Source of the DNA: Dastarcus helophoroides
Taxonomy: Eukaryota; Arthropoda; Insecta; Coleoptera; Bothrideridae
Reading direction: 5' to 3'
Assembly (NCBI GenBank): GCA_028583605.1
Contig: CM053330.1
Span: forward strand, 29,214,598 to 29,278,597
Length of the DNA: 64,000 nucleotides
In this document: positions 47,741 to 57,295 of the stretch, piece by piece
Position numbering within the stretch: the stretch's first letter is position 1
Layout: each line of letters starts with the position of its first letter
Position numbers and translations under genes: made by a program
Notes under the pieces: generated by a model
What the model was told of the DNA's origin: nothing
The model's input: the letters and a program-made list of their open reading frames with translations, nothing else
Database searches by the model: none

Positions 47741-49009
47741 AGTTAAATAGTCATGAATACTGAAGAATTCAACACAGTAAGGATAAATGTCATTTATTTG
47801 AACTTTTCAGCTCTATTTAAAAATTGTTGGATTTTGGATTGCGATATCAATGTAAAATAGACTGAAGCCTATTTCAAATCAAATTACTTTTTTCTAAATA
47901 ATAAAAAATATGGACAACCAAGTGCAATAGAATTCTGGCCTGTCTCTCCTTCCAAAACTATAGAAAAATCTTTAAAGCTTAAGATTTACTTTGAATGACT
48001 CTTTAGCACTCGTTGACAGATCTGTTTAAGTTAATTCAACCCAGAAATCAAGAAGGTTCTTGAGCTTTCACTCTTTAAAGCCCTTATTCAAAGTTCGTTT
48101 TAATTATCAACTTGTGACGTATTCATTATAAACTAAGTTAACGACGATTTAAACATTATTTAATTAAATGCTATTTACATCTTATGAAATCTAAGCAGCT
48201 GATTTGATACACACCTGGGGAAGAAATTATATCCAAGGAAATATTCTCCTGTTTGAGCAACGTGAAAACTAAGCTTACACCGAGTAAAAATAAAGTTTTG
48301 TTTGCTAAAATACATTTCGTACATCAGTTTACGATGTCATAAGCGCTGTTCCAATTTGGTACGTTTATCACCTTGTATATTAAATGAAAATACAGCCGAT
48401 AACGAAGATGATATTAAAGGAAGATCGCAGAGAAAACAATAACTTGTAAGCAATCTCATTTAAAAAATAGCGCGACATCGAAATTTGCTGCATGGTGAAA
48501 GCTGACATATTGAACAAATTAACCCACACACGATCTCTGCCCTTTCACCACATTGAAACAAGTCGACACCGTCTCCAAACATCTCGACTTTTTTCTAAAT
48601 TATAACGAGATATGTAAAAAAGTATCCTATTTGTGTCGAGTTCTGCCATATGATTATAATCGAAAGTTAAAATAAACTGTTTGGATTTTTAGGAGCGAAT
48701 TTAGCAATTTCAAACCTATTCCAGGTTGATATATTGGTCTGTATTTTCCGCTGAAATAGGGCTTCTCTGAATGCTTCACTTTTTCATTAAAAACTCATTC
48801 TTTGAAGCTTTATAGTAGTCATCTTAAATTTGAGAAAATGGAAAATTTGGCTTGAATAACATTTATGGGCCCAGGCAAGATTTCGTTCAGAAGGAAGCAA
48901 CCATCATTTTGAAAAATTAACAATTCGGACATTTGGGAAAATATCGAATTTCCGAAAGTCAAATTTGGAGACAAATCTTGCAATTTTCATAACTATTAAT
49001 TTTTATTAA
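47741..49009. other. Single-copy spacer
   Basis: AT-rich, non-array DNA without a recognisable gene. Confidence 0.35.
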
Positions 49010-49150
49010 CGATAAAAACAACAAGAGATATTAAAAATGACACGATATTTCGATAAATATTTGCTAAGATCGGACCTGGTTTCGCTTTTCAGCATCATCG
49101 GTGGTTATACCAGCAATTTGTTTAGCCCTTGTTTTGCTAACAAGCAGAGC
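49010..49150 (-). mobile_element. PLE/retrozyme-type terminal repeat with hammerhead-like core
   Basis: Homologous by eye to 47575-47740 (CGATAAAAACAAC, AGATATTAAA, ACCTGGTTTCGC, GGTTATACCAG). On the minus strand it reads CCGATGA (49095-49101), a spare T, GCT-GAAA-AGC stem II (49084-49093), then GAAAC (49079-49083) and CAGGTC. One substitution (CCGATGA for CTGATGA) and an extra base separate it from the consensus. Confidence 0.6.
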
Positions 49151-49629
49151 AATACGATTTATAAATACCAGATTTACCAAGTTGTGGAGTTTTTTCTTTT
49201 CCGTTAAAAATTATGTTATTTAACGAATTATGATCTAAAGCTAGGTGTCGCTCGGGACGTATGGGGAATTATATTACTGATCTTTTTCGAGATGTTTCCA
49301 AAATATGTAATACTAAAATAGTCTGTTTTTGTGTTTGGTTGTTTAGGAAAAATAGAATTAATAGCTAATTTGCGTTCTTTTTTAGATAATTATCTATAAG
49401 TGATGTATTTAGCATATTCAGTGCTTAAGCTATTTGTTTAATTATCCTAATTTCTCGATTACAATTTTCTTCATTCAATGCTACCATGTAAGCTCTATTT
49501 ATCATCGAATTGTATGCTGATAATTTGTGTGAAATTGGATGTAAGGAATTATTTGGACTTGTAACGAATAACGAATTGTAATCATATTAAGAAACACAGA
49601 TGAATTAGAATTTTCAATTTATAGAAAAC

Positions 49630-49720
49630 CTACGCACACAGACGTCACAACCAGGTCTGGCCATAGCAAATATTTATCGAAATATCGTGGAATTTTTAAA
49701 ATCTGTTATTGTTTTAATCG
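49630..49720 (+). mobile_element. Decayed relative of the CGATAAATACAAC family
   Basis: CCAGGTCTGGCC, AGCAAATATTTATCG and CGTGGAATTTTTAA align with the two previous copies. The hammerhead boxes are not recognisable. Confidence 0.45.
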
Positions 49721-49857
49721 CTAATAATGTTTAATAGTATGAATAGAATACTACCCAGCCCATAGTTATCAGATTTTTCTAATACAACTTCAAAAATGGC
49801 ACGTTGAATAAAAAATGGTTGATTCTGCCGCCCTTTCCCCTACCTTTGAAAATTTGA

Positions 49858-50303
49858 AAAGTCTTCCAGACATTTCGACCATTTTTTGCAAACACAACAT
49901 TAAACCCATTTTTTCATTATCCTCAAAGATCTAACAGCTCCTCCCATCTCCCAAAGATAAAATTTCATCCTTTTGTTCTAATGGTGTGTACAGGGTTCCT
50001 TGTTTTTGTGGTTCACTGTACATCGGAGAAACGGGGCGATCATTTAAGACCCGAATATCCGAGCACCAAAAACGTTTTAGGTCTGGTTTATTTTCGCAGT
50101 TAGCCATTGCGGAACATCAACATGAGACCGGATATAAAATTCTCTTTGATAATATTTCAATTATATGCAATATTCCCAATTAATATAATAGGAAGGCACG
50201 CGAGGCCATTGAAATCTAAAAATTCCCCAAAAACATCAACAGAGACGACGGTTACATGCTTTCCTTCATCTGGAAACCAACCATCGGAAATGTTCTGGAG
50301 TGA
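49858..50303 (+). pseudogene. Penelope-like element ORF, 3' part with GIY-YIG endonuclease
   Basis: The frame reads SLPDISTIFCKHNIKPIF, then KDKISSF and NGVYRVPCFCGSLYIGETG, followed by RSFKTRISEHQKRF. This is the CX-C + GxxYIGxTGR + R..EH layout of the GIY-YIG domain that follows the RT in Penelope-like elements. After a frameshift near 50180 the family's closing block is readable: AREAIEI, NINRDDGYMLSFIWKP, stop at 50301-50303. In-frame stops sit at 49932-49934 and 50217-50219. The whole reverse transcriptase is missing upstream. In the family the endonuclease nicks the target for primed reverse transcription. This copy is dead. Confidence 0.9.
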
Positions 50304-50470
50304 TCGCGCAGACGAATGGTATATAAAGTTTCCCTTTCCCTCTTTCCTCTCAGAAGAAATTCGTCGTCATTCTTTCATTTTTGCATATTCCCTTATATTT
50401 CTCTTTTTATTTATTTTTTCTTTTCTTTGTTCCTGACGGTCCAATCCCGGAAGAAGTATATCCCGTACAA
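50304..50470 (+). mobile_element. 3' flank of the PLE, hammerhead deleted
   Basis: TTTCTTTTCTTTGTTCCTGA is followed directly by CGGTCCAATC. In the homologous insert 33267-33616 (reversed) the hammerhead boxes and about 60 bp lie between these blocks. Homology ends about 50470, where the next retroelement fragment begins. Confidence 0.7.
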
Positions 50471-51131
50471 AATGATTATTCGTGGTCAAGTCTTAGAATG
50501 GTTTAAATAATATTTGTGTAATACAAAACAGAAGGTAAAATATAATAATACTGCATCTGAATGTATTGTAAGCAACTGGGGAATACCTCAGGGCACAGTG
50601 CTTTGTCCTCTTCTCTTTATTTTATATATAAACGATATTATAAACATAGTTAATTATAGTAGTCCTTATCTGTTTGCTGATGATACAATGATATATATTA
50701 GCGGCACTAATGTAAAAGAAATGCTATACAAGTTACAAACAGATCTTGATAATATCTATAAGTGGTTATGCGATAATGATTTGGCTATCAATACTAAGAA
50801 AAGTAAGTTTATTATAATTGGATCGAAATATAAATTAGTATTGTTAAAGGATGTAACAAGTGTTAAAATTAATAATACGGAACTTAAGAGGGTAAAGGAA
50901 ATAAAATACTTAGGAGTGTTTCTTGACCAGCACTTAAATTTTAAAAAGCATGTCAATTATGTAATGAGAAAAATGTCAAAGAAAATGGGTTTTCTTAATG
51001 CAATAGTATTGCCCCACTTGGAATTTTGTTCTTCAATATTGTTTAATGTAACACAAATACAAAAAAATTCAAAGTCGCCTAATGAAAGGTATATTAAAAT
51101 GCAACAGCATAAGTTCTTATTTTCTGAATGA
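50471..51131 (+). pseudogene. Non-LTR retrotransposon reverse transcriptase fragment
   Basis: From about 50471 the frame reads IIRGQVLEWFK, a stop at 50508, then a 205-codon open stretch. It contains NWGIPQGTVLCPLLFILYIN (the GxPQG motif), LFADDTMIYI (the xADD catalytic motif), DLAINTKKSKFIII and IKYLGVFLDQHLNFKKH, in the order of Jockey/CR1/I-type RTs. Near 51060 it shifts frame (continuing IQSRLMKGILKCN). The fingers domain, apurinic endonuclease and 3' end are absent. It abuts PLE sequence on the left and an inverted fragment on the right. RT would copy its own RNA at a nicked target. This copy is inactive. Confidence 0.9.
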
Positions 51132-51540
51132 TACTTTCCTTATCGTTACAATTACACCTTCCAGTATTTCATTTATGCTGTGAACAAAATAATCATTGAA
51201 TTGTTTAGCAATTTCAGCATCACCATACGCAGTTTTATAAAGAAATTTAATTTCATCTCGAGAATAATTATGTTTTCTTTTCATTGATAGTAAATCTTTT
51301 AAACTCTTCCATACCTGTTTGGAATTTAATGTGTCTAAAATAATTTTAAAGAAGTGTTCTTTATCTCTTCTAATCTGATTAGTTACATCATTCCTTGCAG
51401 GTTTATATTGGTTCCAGTCACAATGTGTTCCGGTTATACATGCAATTTTATATTTGTCATCTCTAATTCTCATTTTTTCAATTATGCTTGCTGTTATCCA
51501 CTTCTTATCCTTGTTTTTCGTTTTTATTGTTGTTATATAA
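51117..51540 (-). pseudogene. Non-LTR retrotransposon fragment between endonuclease and RT, inverted
   Basis: On the minus strand from about 51540 an open stretch reads KKWITASIIEKMRIRDDKYK, then YKPARNDVTNQIRRDKEHFF, KQVWKSLKDLL and EIAKQFNDYFVHSI. This matches the linker that follows the apurinic endonuclease in Jockey-like elements (PWIT..I...R..R, Y...RN.V...IR.AK..YF, W..I..L, NxFF). It faces the RT piece at 50471-51131 tail to tail, and the two meet or overlap around 51117-51131. It may come from the same family as that RT but cannot be the same uninterrupted copy. Confidence 0.78.
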
Positions 51541-51544
51541 GATA

Positions 51545-51967
51545 AATTTGGATAAAAAATTACAATTTTTAAAAATTTCCTTCTGGAAGTTTTACTTTAT
51601 TTAAATTTTGACATAATTTTGAAATTTACACGAAATATTTTTCTTCAAATGTATACTTAAAGTATCGTTTTCAGGATGTGTATTTTTTTCAAAAAATTTG
51701 GACCCAATTTTGGAAATTTAAACAAATTTTGAGAAAAAATCCATATTTCAAGGAAAAGTCCAATTTTAGAAGGAACTTTCCAAAAACATACATCAGATTT
51801 TGAGATAAAGTAGAAAATTCACAAATTATTCTGGAAAAGAACTTAAAATTTCTATTTTTTAATTAAAATAAAAATCAGAAAAAACCAAAATTTAGAAAAA
51901 TGAATTTTGAAAGAAAAACGATTTTTAAAAAATATCCTCAAAATTTTGCAAAAAGATCTAAATGATT
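51545..51967. repeat. Decayed minisatellite
   Basis: Degenerate AAATTTTGA-type units between the non-LTR fragment and the right inverted repeat. No gene. Confidence 0.5.
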
Positions 51968-52085
51968 TTTCAAATTTCCAAAGGTAGGGAAAAGGGCGGC
52001 AGAATCAATCATTATTTGTAAAATGTGCCATTTTTTGAAGTTGTATTAGAAAAATTTAATAACTATGGACTGGGTAGTATTCTAT

Positions 52086-52770
52086 AAACCTTTATTTACA
52101 AGAGTGACTGAACTTTTAGAGATTTAAAAGTAATTTTAGTACCAGCAATGAGCGTTTAAAAAAAACCTTAGAAATGGTTCAAACTACCCCAAACTACCCG
52201 CGGGGTACAAGCAACCAAATAATTTCAACCATGATATAAATTTTTTTATACAGTCAAACAAAAATGGTTTGTCTACTTAAATAACTTTATTATGTATTAT
52301 GCAAGTGAAATAAAAAATTGGCGAAACATGTTTGAAGTAAGATTTAAAAGAATTCTCAAAGACAATAACGTTGGTGTTAGTTAGTCTCTGGTGTTAGTAA
52401 ACATTGTAATATGTGCGGCTAACCTTAAATAAAAATGACATTTTCTGCAAAATTTGGACTTGAGAATTTTAAAACTATGTTACCTTGATCAGCTGGTGAT
52501 ATATCACTGACTAACGAATATATGTATCTTAGTGTTTTTTGGCACAAAAATTTAATTTGCCGTTTGAATTAATTTTGTTTAATTCTTTTCCTACACAGCA
52601 TTTTATATGTTTTTAGCGGAAATGTCACCAGTTGGAAATCACATTCTATTATCGAGCAAAACATCTTTAATCGGATTTTTAAACGTGCACTCATCAAACT
52701 TCAAAATAATTTTTTTTCCATAATTTATAATCATCGTAAATAATACAATATTCCGGTAAAAGAAACAGTT
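52086..52770. other. Spacer left of the 446-bp duplication
   Basis: Non-array. CAAACTACCCCAAACTACCC near 52180 looks like part of a dispersed transposon. I cannot assign it. No gene. Confidence 0.35.
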
Positions 52771-53662
52771 ACATCATGGGACAGAAACCACGCTAAGATT
52801 GTCAGAACACACTAAGCCAATGGTTGAAATTGTCTCATCCAACGCTGGTCGAATCGGCCCATGATAAATTTTTGAAAAAATATTTTATTTTCACTGTCTA
52901 TAATTTTACGCTTGGGGTACTATAAATAATAACAATCTACCACTTAACATATATCGAATGCAGCCCGTTAAAGATCAAATTTAGAAAATTCGTCCGAAAA
53001 AATTGAAAATCAAAAAATTAACAAAAAATCTGATTTTTGCTCAATTTTGTTTAAACACTAAAAAATGAACATGTAGAGTAATGTAACTTCCCTATTAAGT
53101 GTTCTGACGTATGAAAAGCTACATAAGAGCCTTACGAAGTTAAATTTAAATCAGGGTGCCCTTTAAGAGGGCTTGGTTGAATGTGCCCCAAGGTTGAATC
53201 TGCCCCCCTTTCCCCTACATCATGGGATAAAAACCACGCTAAGATTGTCAGAACACACTAAGCCAGTGGTTGAAATTGTTCCATCCAACGCTGGTCGAAT
53301 CGGCCCCATGATAAATTTTAGAAAAAATATTTTTTTTTCCACTATCTATAATTTTACGCTTGGGGGTACTATAAATATTAACAATCTACCATTCAACATA
53401 TATCGAATGCAGCCCGTTACAGATCAAATTTAGAAAATTCGTCTGCAAAAATTGAAAATAGAAAAATTAACTGAAAATCTAATTTTTGCTCAATTAAGTT
53501 TAAACCCTAAAAATGAAGATGTAGAGTTATGTTACTTCCCTGGTGAGTGTTCTGACGTATGAAAAGCTACATAGGAGCATTACGAAGCTAAATTTAAATC
53601 AGGGTGCCCTTTAAAAGGGCTTGGTTGAATGTGCCTCAAGGTTGAATCTGCTCCCTTTCCCC
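52771..53662 (+). repeat. Direct tandem duplication, 446-bp unit, two copies
   Basis: ACATCATGGGA starts at 52771 and again at 53217. Shared blocks in order: ACCACGCTAAGATTGTCAGA, CATCCAACGCTGGTCGAATC, TAATTTTACGCTTGGG, ATATCGAATGCAGCCCGTTA, GTTCTGACGTATGAAAAGC, CAGGGTGCCCTTTAA, GGCTTGGTTGAATGTGCC and CCCTTTCCCCTA. The copies differ by scattered substitutions and small indels. The closing TTGAATCTGC..CCCTTTCCCCTA resembles the TTGATTCTGCCGCCCTTTCC in the inverted repeats at 49743 and 51968. No coding function is apparent. Confidence 0.88.
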
Positions 53663-53868
53663 TAAGTCCAGTTTTGAAACGAAAAATTAGAATTTTGATA
53701 ATAAAATCGCTATTTCTAAAGAGGCTGGAGCTTTCGAAATATCAAAGTTAAAAAAAGAAACCAGAGACTGACTGAAATAAGATTTTTGTTCGAAATTAAA
53801 ACCGAAACCGAATTTCAGCTTTTACTCTGATTTCGGCTGAAACCGAAAATTGTCAAAATTGTGTTTAT

Positions 53869-54102
53869 TATGCGGGGTGTTGAGTTGTCCGAAAAGTTAC
53901 AAGGAATCCAAATATACAATAAAAACCATTTAAGAAAATGGTTACCATAGTGCCACCTAGCAATGAAGACAAGAAATAAAATTTTTATACCCGCAAATGT
54001 CTCCCATGACATAATTTAACATCATATGTTTACATTATCTAAATCACCTTTATTTCTGAAATATTGTACTGCGCCATTTTTCGCTGAACACCCTGTCTGT
54101 AT
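53869..54102. mobile_element. Probable small mariner-type MITE
   Basis: TATGCGGGGTGTTGAG on the left and CTGAACACCCTGTCTGTATA on the right are imperfect inverted repeats of the TACAGGGTGTTCA type at TA sites. The 234-bp interior has no real gene. Confidence 0.45.
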
Positions 54103-55183
54103 AGAGATACCTACAATGAAAAAAAAAACAGTAACAAGCAGCCCCAATTTAATTGTTTAGTTACTAGTTTAGTAGCTCATTTAGTTACTATCTTTATTCA
54201 TGAATAGGTAAATAGGTACATACTTAAATAAAAAATACATAATATTATTGTATATTCAGAAATGCGAAAAAACCAAGAAAATTTCTAATGATTTGACAAA
54301 ATTTCGACTTTTATTTTAAATTTTAAGTGTAAACTTGAACGTTGTAATTTTTTTCAAAATTTTAACTTTAAATTTGAAAAAAAAGTTGTAATAATAGGAG
54401 TCTGCATGTAAATATCTAAAAAGAAGGGGGCAAGCCTTTCGAATTTGAATTCAAGCTTTTAAAAAATATTTAACAGCTTCGGAAATTTATATATGAAATA
54501 AAAGTTTTAAAAAATAAATTAATTAAGCAAACTTGTTTTGAAATGTTAACGTTTTGAAGAAAATTTAAGATTTCTGATAAAATATCAAGAAAAAGCAGGA
54601 TAACGTAGTTCAGGGTTAATATTTTGTGATTAAAATGGGAATGCTGAGTTTTTTAATTTAAATTTTGAAATTTTCTCCAAATTGCTAACCGTTTCTCAAA
54701 ATTTCTAATTATTGAATTATTTGGAATTTCGAGTGTTAATTTAAAATTTGATAATAAAACGTGTAAATTTGGAATCAAAGCGCAAACTTGGAAAAAAATT
54801 GAATTTAAAAAAATGTTTTCTCAAATTTTTGGCTTACGTAATTATCCAGTTTTGAAATGTTGCCTTTTCTAAAAGTTTCTCCGCAAAAAGTTGAATACTC
54901 GTTGTTTTTAAAAATGTTAAGTTTATGTAACATTTGGATATTTAGACCTTCTAGTTTAAATTTTGATTTTTTTCTCAAAATCTCAGGTTTTTTCTAAACA
55001 TTTCGTGTTAGGATTTGAATTTTATTTTTATAAATTTTAAGTCTTACGCAAAAAGGCACGTTTCTTTTCGACACACTTAAAATTTTTAACAATAAAATTA
55101 ACTAAATTTATGATAAATTTTATGTTGAAAGTCAAAATTTCGAGAGTCAACATTTCTTCTTTTTCTTCTAGGAAATCTTGCTG
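54103..55183. repeat. Decayed minisatellite
   Basis: From about 54290 onward, mixed-polarity degenerate units. No ends or genes recognised. Confidence 0.5.
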
Positions 55184-56285
55184 CAGTGGCGGCTCGTAGC
55201 CAAAACTAATGGGGGTGCTGCGACAATGTTTAGCGTTTTAAAATTTTTAAGATTTCGACTGAAAATTTTGACATTTTCAAAATGTTACTTTTCGAAAATT
55301 TCAGATTTCTTTAAAAACTTAACAATGAAAACTTTTGATAATGCCGAAAAGTTGGAATTTTTCCAACTTTCGACTATATTGCAAAATTTGGATTTTTTCT
55401 TGTAATATCGACCTTATTTTATTTTTAGGTACTGACTTTTGTTAAAAACTGTATATACTCCTTTAAAAATTTCCGTATTTTCGTAAATATTTAGACTTTT
55501 CAGTGTTCTGTTTTTTTTGTAATTATTTTTAAAAATTAATTATTAATTTTTTATTTAATTTTCACCATTGACTTTTTAAATTTTCGACTTGGTGCTAAAT
55601 TTCATCTTTGTTTATAATTTTTTTTGATAAATTATAATTTTTTATTGAAAATTTCAATTTTTAGTAATTTCAACTGGTTTTTATTTAATGTCATCTATTT
55701 TATAAAATTTCGACTTTTTGCAGTTTCGATTATTTTTTGATTTATTTATGTTAAAAATTTCGCTACTTCTAAATTTTCGAAATTCTTTAAAATTTTCGAT
55801 TTTTTTTGAAAATTTTGAAATTTTATGAAATGTTTGACATTTTTCCAAAGATTTAATTTTTTTGACCTAAAATTTAAACTTTTTAAAAAAATGTTCCACT
55901 TTGATTCAAAATTTTAACTACCAAAAATATAAAATTTTTCCAAAATTTTAACTTCTCAATATTACAATTTTTGAAAACCTCGATCTATCTGATAATTTTC
56001 ACTTGTTTTTAATATTCCGGTTTCAAAAATTTTGATTTTTACTGAAAAGTTGAGTAAAAATTTCCCATCTATTCAAAATTTAAACTTTTTTAAACTTTCG
56101 AATTATTTCGTAAATTCGATAAAAATTCCCAAATCTATTGCAAACTTTGATATTTTTTTAATTTCGACTATGAATTTCGACCTTTTCTTTTTGAAAATTT
56201 CTTTTTTTTGCAAAAATGTGACTTCTTTTGGAAATTTAAAAGATTGCCTTAGCAAATTTCGACCTTCTTATTGAAAATATTGCCT

Positions 56286-56302
56286 TATATATATATATAT
56301 AT
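56286..56302. repeat. TA microsatellite
   Basis: A short uninterrupted run of alternating T and A inside the array. Confidence 0.8.
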
Positions 56303-57183
56303 TTCTTAAAACCTTTTATTGAAATTTTCGACTAATATTTCGTAAAATTTCGACTCCATTTCAAAACTTCCACTTTTTTTCAAATTTTCGACTCTTTTTG
56401 AAAACTTTTCTTAAAATTTTATTCATTTCCATTCCCTTTCAAATTAAATCTTCCACTTAAAAGAAAAGATTCTTTTTAATCTTACCTTTTTAATTTTACC
56501 TTTTCAAAATTTCAACTTTTTCGATAGTTACGAATTTTTTCGATAAATTTGAGTTTTCTTCAATATTCAAAAAATTCAGCTTCTTTGAAAATTTAATTAA
56601 AAACTCTGCAATTTATTTTAAAGGTCGATATTCCAAAAATTCTTCTTTTATTCACATTTCCAAAATTATTGAAAATGTCGACCCTTTTAAAAATTGAATT
56701 TTTTTTTCGAAATCCTTATTTTCTTTTGAAAATTTGACTTTCTATGAAAATTTCCAAATTTTTTAAGATTTGACTTATTTTTAAAAGTTCGACTTTTCTG
56801 ATAAATTTAGCTTTATTTTTTTAAATTGTAATGTTTTTCTTTTTAAATTTATATTCTTTGAGAAAAATTTCGAAATAACATTTGAATTTAAAAAAATAAA
56901 TAACAAACATTTCCACTTTTAAAATTGTGCAAAGTTTTGAAATAAAGTTCCAAAAAATACTTGCATTTTATATATAAATAAATTGCAAGCAGAATGCAAC
57001 CTAGACTACAAATTCATGAAGCCCTCCGGGCGTGTATAGTGAATCATAGGTAGCTGAACTACCAACAGTTGAAACACTGCAATCTAGCGAAGCGGTTGCT
57101 CTCTAGGAAAAATTTCCCAGAAGACAAGGATTCTAATGCACACACCAATAGGTTTGAACATTTATTAGATTCGAAGTTTGGAA

Positions 57184-57226
57184 ACCAAAGACCGGTTTCG
57201 ATCTTGTTAGATCTCGTCAGTTTGGT
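57184..57226 (-). ncRNA. Hammerhead ribozyme motif with intact core, minus strand
   Basis: On the minus strand: ACCAAA (stem I), CTGACGA (57214-57220), a 5-bp GATCT/AGATC stem II with an AACA loop (57200-57213), GAAAC (57195-57199), then CGGTC before the predicted cleavage point and TTTGGT (57184-57189) closing stem I. Stem III is the self-complementary ACCGGT, which could pair within one molecule or between two, as proposed for PLE hammerheads. Every universally conserved core base is present. Confidence 0.78.
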
Positions 57227-57253
57227 ATATTTAACAGCATTCAAGTTGGATAT

Positions 57254-57295
57254 ACCAAACTGATGAGATCTAACAAGATCGAAACGGTCTTTGGT
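57254..57295 (+). ncRNA. Hammerhead ribozyme motif with intact core, plus strand
   Basis: ACCAAA (57254-57259), CTGATGA (57260-57266), GATCT-AACA-AGATC stem II (57267-57280), GAAAC (57281-57285), GGTC with predicted cleavage after 57289, and TTTGGT (57290-57295) completing stem I. Core boxes match the consensus exactly. Stem III is one base shorter than in the opposed copy (ACGGT), so this one may be weaker. Confidence 0.78.

Larger units (their letters stand above)
49743..52085. mobile_element. Composite flanked by 118-bp terminal inverted repeats
   Basis: 49743-49860 is the reverse complement of 51968-52085 with scattered differences (ATAGAATACTACCCAG, TTTCTAATACAACTTCAAAA, GATTCTGCCGCCC, CCCTACCTTTG). 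Within it lie a PLE endonuclease relic, then a reverse transcriptase relic on the plus strand, then a non-LTR fragment on the minus strand and minisatellite. The left repeat ends exactly where PLE coding begins (49858). No target duplication was seen. It may be a PLE with inverted terminal repeats or an unrelated transposon that trapped retroelements. Confidence 0.7.

Noticed and set aside
50471..51540. Twin-priming inversion of a single non-LTR insertion
   Set aside because: Twin priming yields diverging segments with the inverted 5' piece on the upstream side. Here the fragments converge tail to tail.
53173..53433. 86-codon plus-strand frame
   Set aside because: It lies within the 446-bp duplication and is not kept open in the other copy by eye, so it has no evidence of coding.
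57069..57263. 64-codon frame with a homologous frame at 35548-35799
   Set aside because: It recurs because the two retrozyme-like inserts are homologous and palindromic. The same palindrome gives mirrored frames on both strands.
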